Source: Alteromonas gracilis | GTDB taxonomy: Bacteria; Pseudomonadota; Gammaproteobacteria; Enterobacterales; Alteromonadaceae | Direction: 5' to 3' | Assembly: GCF_002993325.1 (NCBI RefSeq) | Contig: NZ_PVNO01000024.1 | Coordinates: 124,001 to 188,000 of the forward strand | Length of the DNA: 64,000 nt | In this document: positions 1-7,996 of the stretch, piece after piece | How the letters are laid out: each line of letters starts with the position of its first letter | Numbering within the stretch: position 1 is the stretch's first letter | Made by a program: the position numbers and the translations under genes | Notes under the pieces: model-generated | Told to the model about the DNA's origin: nothing | The model's database searches: none | The model's input: only the letters and a program-made list of their open reading frames with translations

Positions 1-1275
1 GGCGTTGGCTTTTTACCTATTCTTTTGTTTATTCCCATTGCGTTTTTCGCATTTACCAGCAGCTCACATCGCGGCAAGTGGTCATTGCGCGTGTTGTTTG
101 GCCCCTTAGTCATGCTATCAGTTGTGGCGATGTGGCTTGCACCTCTGCTTTATCTTGGTTTGATAAAACAAGAGCCTCAAATACAACAATACTTGTCGAA
201 CATTTTGTTTAAACAAACGGCTGAGCGATATGCCAATGCCTGGCACCACATAGAGCCCTGGTATTACTATATTGTTGAAGTTATTCCTGTATTTTGGATA
301 ACTCCAATTGCCATACTTGTATCAAAAGCTAAGTCGTTAAAAGATGCACTTACTCACAACCACGCTTACTCATCCTTGTTGATATGGGTAATATTGGTTG
401 TCATTTTCTTTAGTATCAGCCCAGGTAAACGTGGTGTTTATGTTCTACCGGCACTGCCTGCGTTGAGTATGGTTGCAGGCCTGGTACTTGCAAATTCAAC
501 TGTATCAAGAGGATTAGCGCTGTTTGCGCGCGCAGTGACTTCGTTAATCTCTGGCGCTTTATTGATTGCTGGCTTAGCACTGCTGTTTCACGAACCCATC
601 GCCAGTAAGTTGATTACGCGCTTTGACAGCGACAGCGAAACCCTCGTTCTTTTAAGCATAGTATTACTTGTACTCGGTTTCGCTGGGCTTTGTACTCATA
701 TTGTCTACAATGTTTACAATAAAAAGCGCAACGCAGGGGATGGAGAATTACTCGCCCGCCAATTACTGGCATGGCTTTTCATTTTAACTGTAATTCCTTA
801 CACATTCGGTGCATGGCTGCTAAACGACTACCGTACTCCCCGTATAGTCCTTCAAAATGCAGAAAGCCAAATAGGTAATATGTTGACGAAGGATTCAACT
901 GCCTTCGAGGTAGGGATAGTCAGCTTTAAAGAACAGTATTTGCTTTTTTCACCCTTTCAAATGACTCATTTTGGTTACCATACCCCTAAAGAGCTAGAAA
1001 ACGGTACAGCGTGGGCTTGGCTAACTGATACTTCCGAGCCTTCGCTCGGGCTAACAAAAGCTTCAGGCCAGCGGATTAGCCCCCCAATACGTCAACGCTT
1101 TTTGTTAGTTCCAAGTGACTACAAGTTTCAATGTGTAGACTTGTCACAAGCAACTTCACTGGGCATAGCCCACCGTGACGAATGGTTATTGCTTCCTGCC
1201 AGTGCTGCGAACGCTACCTGTGATTTACCGACTAACGGCCCAGTTTTTAACAGCTATAAAGGCTCAAGCAATTAA
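1..1275 (+). CDS. ArnT/PMT-like family 39 glycosyltransferase (5' truncated by window edge)
   Basis: This is the C-terminal 424 residues of a polytopic membrane protein; the reading frame is open from base 1, so the true start lies outside the window (a TTG at 25 is only an in-frame leucine). Several hydrophobic segments of about 20 residues alternate with short loops. The stretch around 'SISPGKRGVYVLPALPAL' resembles the loop of ArnT-like glycosyltransferases, where a KR/Y..P..P motif follows a membrane helix. Family members use undecaprenyl-phosphate-linked sugars to glycosylate lipid A or other envelope acceptors on the periplasmic side of the inner membrane. It is separated by 97 bases from the next operon, whose promoter carries a PmrA/QseB-type box, so a shared role in envelope modification is an inference. 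The acceptor and donor cannot be read from sequence. Confidence 0.75.
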   Translation, partial: GVGFLPILLFIPIAFFAFTSSSHRGKWSLRVLFGPLVMLSVVAMWLAPLLYLGLIKQEPQIQQYLSNILFKQTAERYANAWHHIEPWYYYIVEVIPVFWITPIAILVSKAKSLKDALTHNHAYSSLLIWVILVVIFFSISPGKRGVYVLPALPALSMVAGLVLANSTVSRGLALFARAVTSLISGALLIAGLALLFHEPIASKLITRFDSDSETLVLLSIVLLVLGFAGLCTHIVYNVYNKKRNAGDGELLARQLLAWLFILTVIPYTFGAWLLNDYRTPRIVLQNAESQIGNMLTKDSTAFEVGIVSFKEQYLLFSPFQMTHFGYHTPKELENGTAWAWLTDTSEPSLGLTKASGQRISPPIRQRFLLVPSDYKFQCVDLSQATSLGIAHRDEWLLLPASAANATCDLPTNGPVFNSYKGSSN

Positions 1276-1321
1276 ACGGCTTGGGCGTTCTTAACTTCAA
1301 CCTTTATAAAAATTTTTCACA

Positions 1322-1360
1322 CTTAAGGTTCTCTTAAGGTCTCGCGTTAATACTTATAAC
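1322..1360 (+). promoter_or_regulatory. PmrA/QseB-type box and -10 element upstream of the hemolysin-family operon
   Basis: CTTAAG-GTTCT-CTTAAG at 1322-1338 is a perfect direct repeat with 5-base spacing, matching the YTTAAK-N5-YTTAAK half-site pattern known for PmrA/QseB/BasR response regulators. A -10-like TATAAC is at 1355-1360, 12 bases before the first possible ATG at 1373. Regulation by such a two-component system is inferred; no regulator gene is in the window. Confidence 0.6.
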
Positions 1361-1372
1361 ATCGCAAAACCA

Positions 1373-2128
1373 ATGAGCATGTTTATGAGTTACGTTTTAG
1401 CTTCTGTTCCAGTTCAGGTTGCTGGTAAGCAATCTGCGATTGTCTCAAAGGAAAAGCCCGCTATAACCTTTATCGCGGCAAAACATGGACATAATGCCCG
1501 TCGCCGCATTGAAGCGTTTATAGCAAGTGGTTTTAAAGCTCGCTACAACGCACGAGTGACTTCTTTTATGCCTATGCTGTTTGCTATTGAAGCTGATGGA
1601 GTTAAAGCCGCCGCAGGCGCAAGATTTGCCGCATATGATGGTGAGTATAATTCTCTTTTTATAGAGCAATACCTTAACACTTCGGTAGAAACTGCCCTCA
1701 CCTTACAAGGGATAACCGTAAACAGAGCGCATATTGCTGAAGTTGGTAACCTTTTTAGCAGTGCATCGCGCTATACCCTCCCCTTATTATTTGCCCTGTT
1801 CTTCGTTTTAAAACGATGTGGTAGCAAATACCTGGTTTTCAGTGCGACTTCACAACTCACCGCTTTACTCTTGGGCGCGGGTATTCAGCTCCTCCCCCTT
1901 GTTAGAGCTGATGTATCAAAACTTAAAGGAAATAGCGATGACTGGGGTACCTACTATGATACCGCGCCTCAGGTTACTGCCTTGTCGCTAAATCACGTAA
2001 CCCAACACATCATTGGATGCCCTGAACTAAATGCTCATTACCAAAGAGCAATTGAGCTTATTTCCGAAAATGTGGATGCGTTGCCGCAAAGTATGTGCAC
2101 CAAGAAGGAAACGGCGTATGTTGCTTAA
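1373..2128 (+). CDS. Thermostable hemolysin (delta-VPH) family protein, probable GNAT-fold acyltransferase
   Basis: The 251-residue product carries the features I associate with the T_hemolysin family: an early 'RRRIEAFIASGFKARYNA' segment, 'FMPMLFAIE', 'FIEQYLN', 'IAEVGNLFSSA', a late 'LVFSATSQL' strand and 'WGTYYDTAPQV'. The family was named for a Vibrio hemolysin, but it is grouped by fold with GNAT acetyltransferases and autoinducer synthases, so acyl transfer is the more likely chemistry. No signal peptide is visible; it should be cytosolic. Length is slightly above the usual 200-220. Three ATGs (1373, 1379, 1385) compete and none has a clear ribosome site. It is the first gene of an operon and overlaps the acyl-adenylating enzyme by 11 bases. 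The substrate is unknown. Confidence 0.75.
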   Translation: MSMFMSYVLASVPVQVAGKQSAIVSKEKPAITFIAAKHGHNARRRIEAFIASGFKARYNARVTSFMPMLFAIEADGVKAAAGARFAAYDGEYNSLFIEQYLNTSVETALTLQGITVNRAHIAEVGNLFSSASRYTLPLLFALFFVLKRCGSKYLVFSATSQLTALLLGAGIQLLPLVRADVSKLKGNSDDWGTYYDTAPQVTALSLNHVTQHIIGCPELNAHYQRAIELISENVDALPQSMCTKKETAYVA

Positions 2129-3632
2129 TCAGTATATAAATGGGCACGATGATGATATTGCGCTGAAGTGCAATGACAGTTCAATGACTTACCGCGCCCT
2201 TTTCAGCGCCGTCGAGAACCTCGCAAGCTGGATAACTCACCACAAAGCCGAGAGGATAGGCATTGCCTTTGACAATAGTTTTGCATGGGTGATTGCTGAT
2301 TTAGCCTGCCAACAGGTTGATGTCTGCTGTGTTCCCGTTCCACTATTTTTTAGCGCTTCCCAACAAGAACATGTATTGGATGAGAGCCAGTGTCACTTTT
2401 TGTTGACCAATAGCGGTGGCGAACTAAGTGAATGGAGTGAGTCTCCGACAGTTATTGATAGCGAAAACGACATTGTCGCTCATCCGCTCAAACATGACGC
2501 TCGTGTATGTATGCCTTTAGGTACTAACAAAATAACCTTTACTTCGGGCTCTACGGGTTCACCGAAAGGCGTGTGCCTGTCAACTGAATCGCAATGGAAG
2601 GTTGCCCATTCTATTGAGCGTGCTGTTCAACCAGAAATAGTGAACCACCTGTGTTTACTGCCATTGTCTACCCTACTTGAGAATATTGCCGGCGTTTACG
2701 CCCCTCTATACCACGGCGGCACGGTTTATTTAGCCACAGCATCTGAGCGCGGATTTCAAGGGAGCAAACTCGTCAACCCAAATGCACTGCTGTCACTGAT
2801 AGACCGCGTTCAACCAACGTCTGTTATCTTGGTTCCCGACTTGCTCATGGTGCTAGTACAGGCATGTAACCAGGGCTGGACACCGCCTTCATCACTAATG
2901 TTCATTGCTGTTGGCGGTGCGCATGTATCGCCCGCTTTGCTGGCGCAAGCTCAAGCGAAGGGACTACCAGTATTTGAAGGTTATGGCTTATCTGAAGCGG
3001 TATCAGTATCAACATTGAACACGCCCAATTGCAATACGATGGGCAGTGCCGGAAAAACGCTAGGTCATAATCAACTGCACATCGAAGAGGGTGAAATTGT
3101 AGTAACAGGTAACCACTTTCTGGGCTATCTGAATCAACCTTCCTCATTTTATCCGACCCAGGTCAGAACCGGCGATTTAGGCTTTTTTTCTGACAACACA
3201 CTCACGCTTAGTGGGCGTATAAAGAACATAATGGTGAACAGCTTTGGTAGAAATGTATCGCCGGAGTGGATTGAATCATTGTTACTGGGAACAGGACTGT
3301 TTAGGCAAGCTTTAGTGTATTGCGAAGCTAGACCCTACTGTGTTGCGCTCCTCGTACCCGCTTCCAATACTATTTCTACTACACAAATTCAAAGCGCCGT
3401 TGCACTTATCAATAAGCAGTTACCTGACTATGCGCAAGTTGTTAGTTTCGCCACCATCGGTCTTTGCACGCCAGAAAACCAATTGCTTACCCCAACGGGA
3501 AAACTGAAACGTGACGCAATAATTACCCGCTACGCGACTGACTTAGACAAGCTCTACCAGAGCCAAGACCAACACCTGTACAGCGCTCAAAGCACAATAC
3601 CATCTTCTTCTCAATTTGTTATCAAGGAATAA
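2118..3632 (+). CDS. AMP-binding acyl-adenylate/acyl-CoA ligase-like enzyme
   Basis: This ANL-superfamily enzyme has about 504 residues. In order it shows the phosphate-binding loop 'TFTSGSTGSPKG', the adenylate motif 'EGYGLSEAVS', 'RTGDLGFF', the hinge region 'GRIKNIMVNSFGRNVSP' and the C-terminal catalytic lysine in 'TPTGKLKRDAI'. It should activate a carboxylic acid, probably a fatty acid, with ATP. I chose ATG 2118, preceded by AAGGAA, over the longer frame from 2031 because the longer start would run through the end of the hemolysin-family gene and adds a basic tail with no counterpart in the family. Translational coupling with the upstream gene (11-base overlap) and the 3-base gap to the next gene suggest one pathway. 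Whether the acceptor is CoA, a carrier protein or the neighbouring acyltransferase's substrate is not visible. Confidence 0.85.
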   Translation: MLLNQYINGHDDDIALKCNDSSMTYRALFSAVENLASWITHHKAERIGIAFDNSFAWVIADLACQQVDVCCVPVPLFFSASQQEHVLDESQCHFLLTNSGGELSEWSESPTVIDSENDIVAHPLKHDARVCMPLGTNKITFTSGSTGSPKGVCLSTESQWKVAHSIERAVQPEIVNHLCLLPLSTLLENIAGVYAPLYHGGTVYLATASERGFQGSKLVNPNALLSLIDRVQPTSVILVPDLLMVLVQACNQGWTPPSSLMFIAVGGAHVSPALLAQAQAKGLPVFEGYGLSEAVSVSTLNTPNCNTMGSAGKTLGHNQLHIEEGEIVVTGNHFLGYLNQPSSFYPTQVRTGDLGFFSDNTLTLSGRIKNIMVNSFGRNVSPEWIESLLLGTGLFRQALVYCEARPYCVALLVPASNTISTTQIQSAVALINKQLPDYAQVVSFATIGLCTPENQLLTPTGKLKRDAIITRYATDLDKLYQSQDQHLYSAQSTIPSSSQFVIKE

Positions 3633-3635
3633 TTT

Positions 3636-4307
3636 ATGGATTTCTATCAGCAACTTCAAAGCAACACCGAGCATGCCAGAGAGACATTCTTACAGGCGCC
3701 GATTATACAACGCTGCTTTAACGGTGATTTTAACCTAAACGACTATATTGCCTTTCTTCAACAGGCCTATCATCACGTTAAGTTTACTGTTCCACTGCTT
3801 ATGGCTACAGGTGCCAAACTCAACGAAGATAAGGAATGGCTAAGAGAAGCAATTGGTGAATACATTGAAGAAGAAATGGGTCACCAGGAGTGGATCCTTA
3901 ACGACCTTGCAGCCTGTGGCGTTGATAAAGAAAAGGCGAGGAATAGTCAGCCTGCACCCGCCACCGAATTAATGGTTGCCTATGCTTTTGATGCAATAGC
4001 ACGCAAAAGCCCACTGTATTTCTTCGGCATGGTATTCGTTTTAGAGGGCACAAGTATTGCGCTTGCCGACGCCGCTGCAAAACAAATCAAAGACAAATTA
4101 TCACTGCCTAAATCAGCGTTTAAATACCTTACCTCTCACGGTGCGCTAGACCAAGAGCACATTGTTTTCTTTGAAGGGCTTATGAACAAAATTACCGACC
4201 CCAAAGAGCAACAAATGATCATTCACAGCGCGAACATGTTTTATCGCTTATACGGAGATATCTTTCGCGAATTAACACCCGAACACGGCTTGGAACAGGT
4301 TGCTTGA
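3636..4307 (+). CDS. Heme-oxygenase-like diiron oxidase (TenA-like fold, iron-containing redox enzyme family)
   Basis: The 223-residue helical protein has the metal-ligand pattern of heme-oxygenase-like diiron oxidases rather than of the thiaminase TenA. I see a Glu-rich helix with H83 (E78-E80...H83), a central E137 in 'VLEGTS', and H168-x3-D172-x2-H175 near the C-terminus, which is the signature HxxxDxxH helix. Relatives include UndA (undecene formation from lauric acid), CADD and BesC-type enzymes that use O2 to oxidise or cleave carboxylic or amino acids. Automated pipelines tend to call this family 'TenA transcriptional regulator', which the sequence does not support. AAGGAA lies 7 bases before the ATG. 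It sits between the acyl-activating enzyme and an SDR, so oxidation of an acyl chain is the favoured inference. Confidence 0.75.
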   Translation: MDFYQQLQSNTEHARETFLQAPIIQRCFNGDFNLNDYIAFLQQAYHHVKFTVPLLMATGAKLNEDKEWLREAIGEYIEEEMGHQEWILNDLAACGVDKEKARNSQPAPATELMVAYAFDAIARKSPLYFFGMVFVLEGTSIALADAAAKQIKDKLSLPKSAFKYLTSHGALDQEHIVFFEGLMNKITDPKEQQMIIHSANMFYRLYGDIFRELTPEHGLEQVA

Positions 4308-4372
4308 ATTCAAGGGTGTACCTCTGGTGCTTATCTCCTGAGGTAAACGGCTAACACGTTAAGGTAAATACA

Positions 4373-5218
4373 ATGAATATTGAGTGGCGTAATCAAGTGG
4401 TGCTTCTTACAGGTGCTACTGGCGGTATTGGTAAAGCAATAGCCAAGGCGCTTGATGAAAAAGGCGCGCACATTATCCTAACTGGCAGAAGTAAGGCGAA
4501 GCTCGAACAGCTGCAACAAAATTTAACCCTTCATCATACCGCCGTTGTGGCTGACATTACATCAGATGAAGGCAGAGATAGAGTAGTAAGTGCCTGCCAA
4601 CGACTTCCTTTAAGTATTCTGGTTAACAATGCCGGCATTACCTATGTTGGCGAGTTTGAGGGCACCCCTATCGAGTCGATTGTGTCGACAAATATGCTGG
4701 CACCCATGCTACTAACCCAACGCCTGCTGCCGTTACTAGAACGTAGACCGTCTGCGCACATTGTGAATGTAGGCTCTGCTTTTGGAGGTATCGGTTTTGC
4801 TGCGCACGGAACCTACTGCGCAACTAAATTCGCGTTGAAAGGCTGGACGGAAGCCATGCACAGAGAATTCAGCGATAGCAAAATCAAATTTCATTATCTA
4901 GCGCCACGTGCAACGCGCACCGACATAAACGACCAACGCGCTATTGCGCTAAACGACGCATTAGGCAACCAGACAGACGAACCTGATGCAGTAGCAAAAG
5001 CATTTATTAAACAGTTAGAAAACAATTTGCCAAGAGTGGCGCTAGGACGTGCTGAACGCTTTTTTGCCAAACTTAACGCGCTAGTTCCCAGTGTTGTTGA
5101 CAACGCGTTGGCAAAAAAACTTCCAATAATTAAACGCTATGCCTTTCAAAAATCGCAATCACAAGACAAACAAACCAGCGCTCAAAACGATACCCGCCTG
5201 GGTAATAAGCTGATTTAA
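4373..5218 (+). CDS. SDR-family NAD(P)-dependent oxidoreductase
   Basis: This is a classical short-chain dehydrogenase/reductase of 281 residues. The nucleotide-binding glycine motif is TGATGGIG at 13-20, NNAG is at 85-88, and the catalytic set is Ser135, Tyr148 and Lys152 (YxxxK in 'GTYCATKFALK'). An arginine in 'LTGRSKAK' after the second strand favours NADPH. The length exceeds the 250-residue norm because of a C-terminal extension (about residues 235-281), basic at first and ending in a Gln/Lys-rich tail. AAGG precedes the ATG. It follows the diiron oxidase by 65 bases and precedes an exported TPR protein by 15, so it most likely belongs to the same operon, reducing or oxidising an intermediate such as an aldehyde or ketone. 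The substrate is unknown. Confidence 0.8.
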   Translation: MNIEWRNQVVLLTGATGGIGKAIAKALDEKGAHIILTGRSKAKLEQLQQNLTLHHTAVVADITSDEGRDRVVSACQRLPLSILVNNAGITYVGEFEGTPIESIVSTNMLAPMLLTQRLLPLLERRPSAHIVNVGSAFGGIGFAAHGTYCATKFALKGWTEAMHREFSDSKIKFHYLAPRATRTDINDQRAIALNDALGNQTDEPDAVAKAFIKQLENNLPRVALGRAERFFAKLNALVPSVVDNALAKKLPIIKRYAFQKSQSQDKQTSAQNDTRLGNKLI

Positions 5219-5233
5219 CACGAGGACATTACT

Positions 5234-5935
5234 ATGAAGAAATTAACCACGCTTAGCACCACGGTAATTCTAGGACTCGGTCTGGCATTAAGTCATACGG
5301 CTATGGCTCAAGCTAACGAGGTCACAGAAAGTACAGCGCCGACATCAGCCCTAAGTGAAACAGCAACCACCCCGTTAAAGACACTTCAGCATCAGTGGGC
5401 ACATATTAACTATGAACTTGATGATGCAGAAAAGGAAAAAGCATTCGTCGCCCTTATTAATACCGCTAAATCTTTCGTTAAGGCAGAACCCAACAACCCT
5501 GAACTATTGATTTGGCAAGGCATAATTCAATCCAGTACAGCCGGTGCCAAGGGCGGACTTGGTGCTCTGGACTACGCAAAGGATGCGCGTAAGAGTTTTG
5601 AACAAGCAATGCGATTGGACGAAAACGCACTCTCTGGCTCTGCGATGACCAGTCTAGGCGTGCTGTACCATAAGCTTCCGGGCTGGCCTATTAGTTTCGG
5701 TAGCGACAAAAAAGCTGAAAAATTGCTAAAGCATGCGCTTGAAATAAACCCTGACGGAATAGATCCTAACTATTTCTACGCAGAGTATTTATTCGATAAC
5801 GGTAAATATGACGAAGCCCTTAAATTCGCCAAAAAGGCACAGGTCGCTCCAAGTCGTGCAGATCGACCTATTGCAGACTTAGGTCGCAAAAAAGAAATCG
5901 CTTTATTGGAAGCAAAAATAGCGAGAAAAAGTTAG
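5234..5935 (+). CDS. Exported TPR-repeat protein
   Basis: This is a 233-residue protein with a clear Sec signal peptide (basic MKK, hydrophobic core, cleavage after 'HTAMA' near residue 25). The mature part is helical with TPR-like units: 'AKDARKSFEQAMRLDENA' and 'KAEKLLKHALEINPDGIDPNY' followed by a third pair around 'NGKYDEALKFAKKAQ'. A Gly/Trp loop 'LPGWPISFG' interrupts the repeats. TPR proteins act as scaffolds; nothing here suggests catalysis. It is the last gene of the acyl-modifying operon, 15 bases after the SDR with GAGG before the ATG, and is followed by a hairpin terminator. Its periplasmic location implies that the pathway product or its target is in the envelope. Confidence 0.75.
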   Translation: MKKLTTLSTTVILGLGLALSHTAMAQANEVTESTAPTSALSETATTPLKTLQHQWAHINYELDDAEKEKAFVALINTAKSFVKAEPNNPELLIWQGIIQSSTAGAKGGLGALDYAKDARKSFEQAMRLDENALSGSAMTSLGVLYHKLPGWPISFGSDKKAEKLLKHALEINPDGIDPNYFYAEYLFDNGKYDEALKFAKKAQVAPSRADRPIADLGRKKEIALLEAKIARKS

Positions 5936-5970
5936 TTGGCAGAGCCTAACTTTTCCAGATATTAGTGATA

Positions 5971-6000
5971 GAAAGGTGTATTAGACACCTTTCTTCGCTT
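5971..6000 (+). terminator. Rho-independent terminator after the hemolysin-family operon
   Basis: GAAAGGTGT (5971-5979) pairs with ACACCTTTC (5985-5993) around a 5-base loop, followed by a short T-rich tail. It separates the operon from the HMG-CoA reductase gene. Confidence 0.65.
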
Positions 6001-6100
6001 AATTCATTTACATAGGCTGCATTTATCTTAATGTATAAATTGTAAACAGTGTTCATCTGATACCAGGGCTCCTATTATGAAATAAAAAAGGAGTGGCCTA

Positions 6101-7267
6101 ATGCCTAAAATCCCACGCTCTTCAGACAACGACTATACCCATGACATGAGCCAGACCCGCCGTGAGTTTATCGCCCGCGAGACAGGCACTCAGTTAAACC
6201 ACTTAGGACACTATTCAATCCCGCCTGAAACCTTATCGGGCAACATAGAAAACTTTGCCGGCGTTGCACAGGTACCTATTGGCTTTGCAGGCCCAATGTT
6301 GGTAAATGGAGAGCATGCTAAGGGCGAATTTTACGTTCCCATGGCTACAACAGAAGGTACGCTAACAGCTAGCTACAGCAGAGGTATGCGTTTAACAAGG
6401 GAAGCAGGCGGTATTACTACGACGGTTATTGACGATGCTATGCAGCGAGCACCTTTGTTTGCGTTTAGCAATGCCAGAGAGGCTTTAGCCTTTGGTAAGT
6501 GGGTAGAGCAAAATTTCAGTGCAATTAAACAAGCCTGTGATAGCACCACCAGCGTGGGAAGATTAAGAGATATTGAGCAGTATGCGGCCTCTAAACTTCG
6601 CTGGCTAAGATTCAACTTTACCTGCGGCGATGCTGCTGGTCAGAACATGGTAAGTAAAGCCACAAAAGCGGGTTGCGAGTGGATACAAGCAAACTATCCA
6701 AACGCTATCGACCATTTCGTACTGGCCGCAAACCTTGATACCGATAAAAAACATTCTCACCTTAATTCCTTGCGCACCCGAGGAAAACGGGTGGTGGCTG
6801 AAGTTACGCTGCCAAAAAAACTGATGACAGAAATAATGCACTGCCCGCCTGAGGCATTGTTTAAACAGCGCCAATATTCAAATATGGGCGCACTGATGGC
6901 AGGTAGCGTTAACAATGGTGCGCATTTCGCTAACGGTATTACCGCCATGTTTATCGCTTGTGGGCAAGACGTTGCCAATGTGGCTGAGTCGTCAGCGGGC
7001 TTTACCTACGCTGAAATAACGCCAAACGGCGACTATTACTTTTCGGTCACTATTCCGTCGTTAATCGTTGCCACGTATGGCGGTGGTACGGGCCTGGCAA
7101 CCCAAAACGAATGTTTAAGTGTGCTTGGCTGCACCGAAAGAGGCAGCGTAAATAAGTTTGCTGAAATTGTTGCTGCGACCGTATTGTGCGGCGATTTATC
7201 TTTGGGTTCTGCTGTGGTGGCCGATGAATGGGTAAGTAGTCACGAACGACTTGGTAGAAATCGCTAG
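6101..7267 (+). CDS. Hydroxymethylglutaryl-CoA reductase, class I type
   Basis: This 388-residue soluble enzyme converts HMG-CoA to mevalonate. The four catalytic residues of the family are in place: Glu85 in 'MATTEGTL', Lys216 in 'LDTDKK', Asp290 in 'ACGQD' and His381 in 'SSHERLGRN'. 'GDAAGQNMV' at 176-184 is the nucleotide-binding motif. The TDKK lysine context, the ACGQDVAN block and the C-terminal His are class I traits (eukaryote, archaeal and some bacterial enzymes), unlike class II enzymes such as that of Pseudomonas mevalonii. There is no membrane anchor. A strong GGAG lies 9 bases before the ATG. No other mevalonate-pathway gene is in the window; Alteromonadales are thought to make isoprenoids by the MEP route, so its purpose is unclear. 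Transfer is possible. Confidence 0.9.
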   Translation: MPKIPRSSDNDYTHDMSQTRREFIARETGTQLNHLGHYSIPPETLSGNIENFAGVAQVPIGFAGPMLVNGEHAKGEFYVPMATTEGTLTASYSRGMRLTREAGGITTTVIDDAMQRAPLFAFSNAREALAFGKWVEQNFSAIKQACDSTTSVGRLRDIEQYAASKLRWLRFNFTCGDAAGQNMVSKATKAGCEWIQANYPNAIDHFVLAANLDTDKKHSHLNSLRTRGKRVVAEVTLPKKLMTEIMHCPPEALFKQRQYSNMGALMAGSVNNGAHFANGITAMFIACGQDVANVAESSAGFTYAEITPNGDYYFSVTIPSLIVATYGGGTGLATQNECLSVLGCTERGSVNKFAEIVAATVLCGDLSLGSAVVADEWVSSHERLGRNR

Positions 7268-7352
7268 ACGTTTTGAGTGTATCAAAAAGCTTATGCCTTC
7301 AAATAAGGCAAAGACTTCTCAAAATAAGCGTAACTGAATGCGCTTGAAGAAA

Positions 7353-7721
7353 CTAAATAGCGGGAAGACTGGGGCGTGTAACCACAAAGTACGCGCCTAC
7401 TCCCATAAACACACCAATACCTATGTAGGCAGGAATGGGCATAGATGCAAACAGGCAAACAAAAATAAAGCTTAAAAGCATACTACAGCAGGCAATGCAT
7501 TTTACCTTTTTCGATATTGCACCATGCTTTCGCCATGCAACAAGACCTGGGCCGTATTTGGGATGCTGAATTAACCAGTTTTCGAGGCGCGGTGAGGATT
7601 TCGTAAAACAAAAAAGCGCACCTATCAAAAATACCGTGGTTGGCATTACCGGTAAGAATGCTCCAACAATGCCTAGAAGGGTAAAAAACAACCCGAGTGA
7701 TAAATACAGTACTTTTTTCAT
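7353..7721 (-). CDS. DUF454 (YbaN-like) inner-membrane protein
   Basis: A 122-residue protein with about four hydrophobic segments. The family signature is the N-terminal 'LGLFFTLLGIVGAFLPVMP' followed by 'TTVFLIGALFCFTKSSPR' and 'WLIQHPKYGPGL'. E. coli YbaN belongs here; the function is unknown. It lies downstream of mazG on the same strand but 275 bases away, so it is likely transcribed on its own, and it converges with the HMG-CoA reductase gene. Confidence 0.8.
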   Translation of the reverse strand: MKKVLYLSLGLFFTLLGIVGAFLPVMPTTVFLIGALFCFTKSSPRLENWLIQHPKYGPGLVAWRKHGAISKKVKCIACCSMLLSFIFVCLFASMPIPAYIGIGVFMGVGAYFVVTRPSLPAI

Positions 7722-7996
7722 GAGATACTAACGCCCAATACAGTCCAACTCCTTGGTAAGTGCTTTTGAAGAACACTGGTTAAACACCCTTCCAATGTGC
7801 CATTTTTATACACAGATTTTAGACAAAACGGATCTACATGGCCTTGTCGTAAATCAAACCTACATTATAAACATAAGCCAAAATGGGAAAGTTTCCATCT
7901 ACATTGGTCTAATCCATAGGCCATTCGTTTTCTGATAAGCAAATATGGTAGAAAGTTATTTAACGAGGAGTGTTTGTAGACTCCATAACGAGCTCT

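Noticed and set aside
2031..2117. Longer start for the acyl-adenylating enzyme gene
   Set aside because: The extra 29 residues lie inside the hemolysin-family gene, are basic and Arg-rich, and the ATG at 2118 has a good ribosome site.
7753..7935. 60-residue plus-strand open frame between the DUF454 gene and mazG
   Set aside because: No family pattern, odd composition and no ribosome site; treated as chance.
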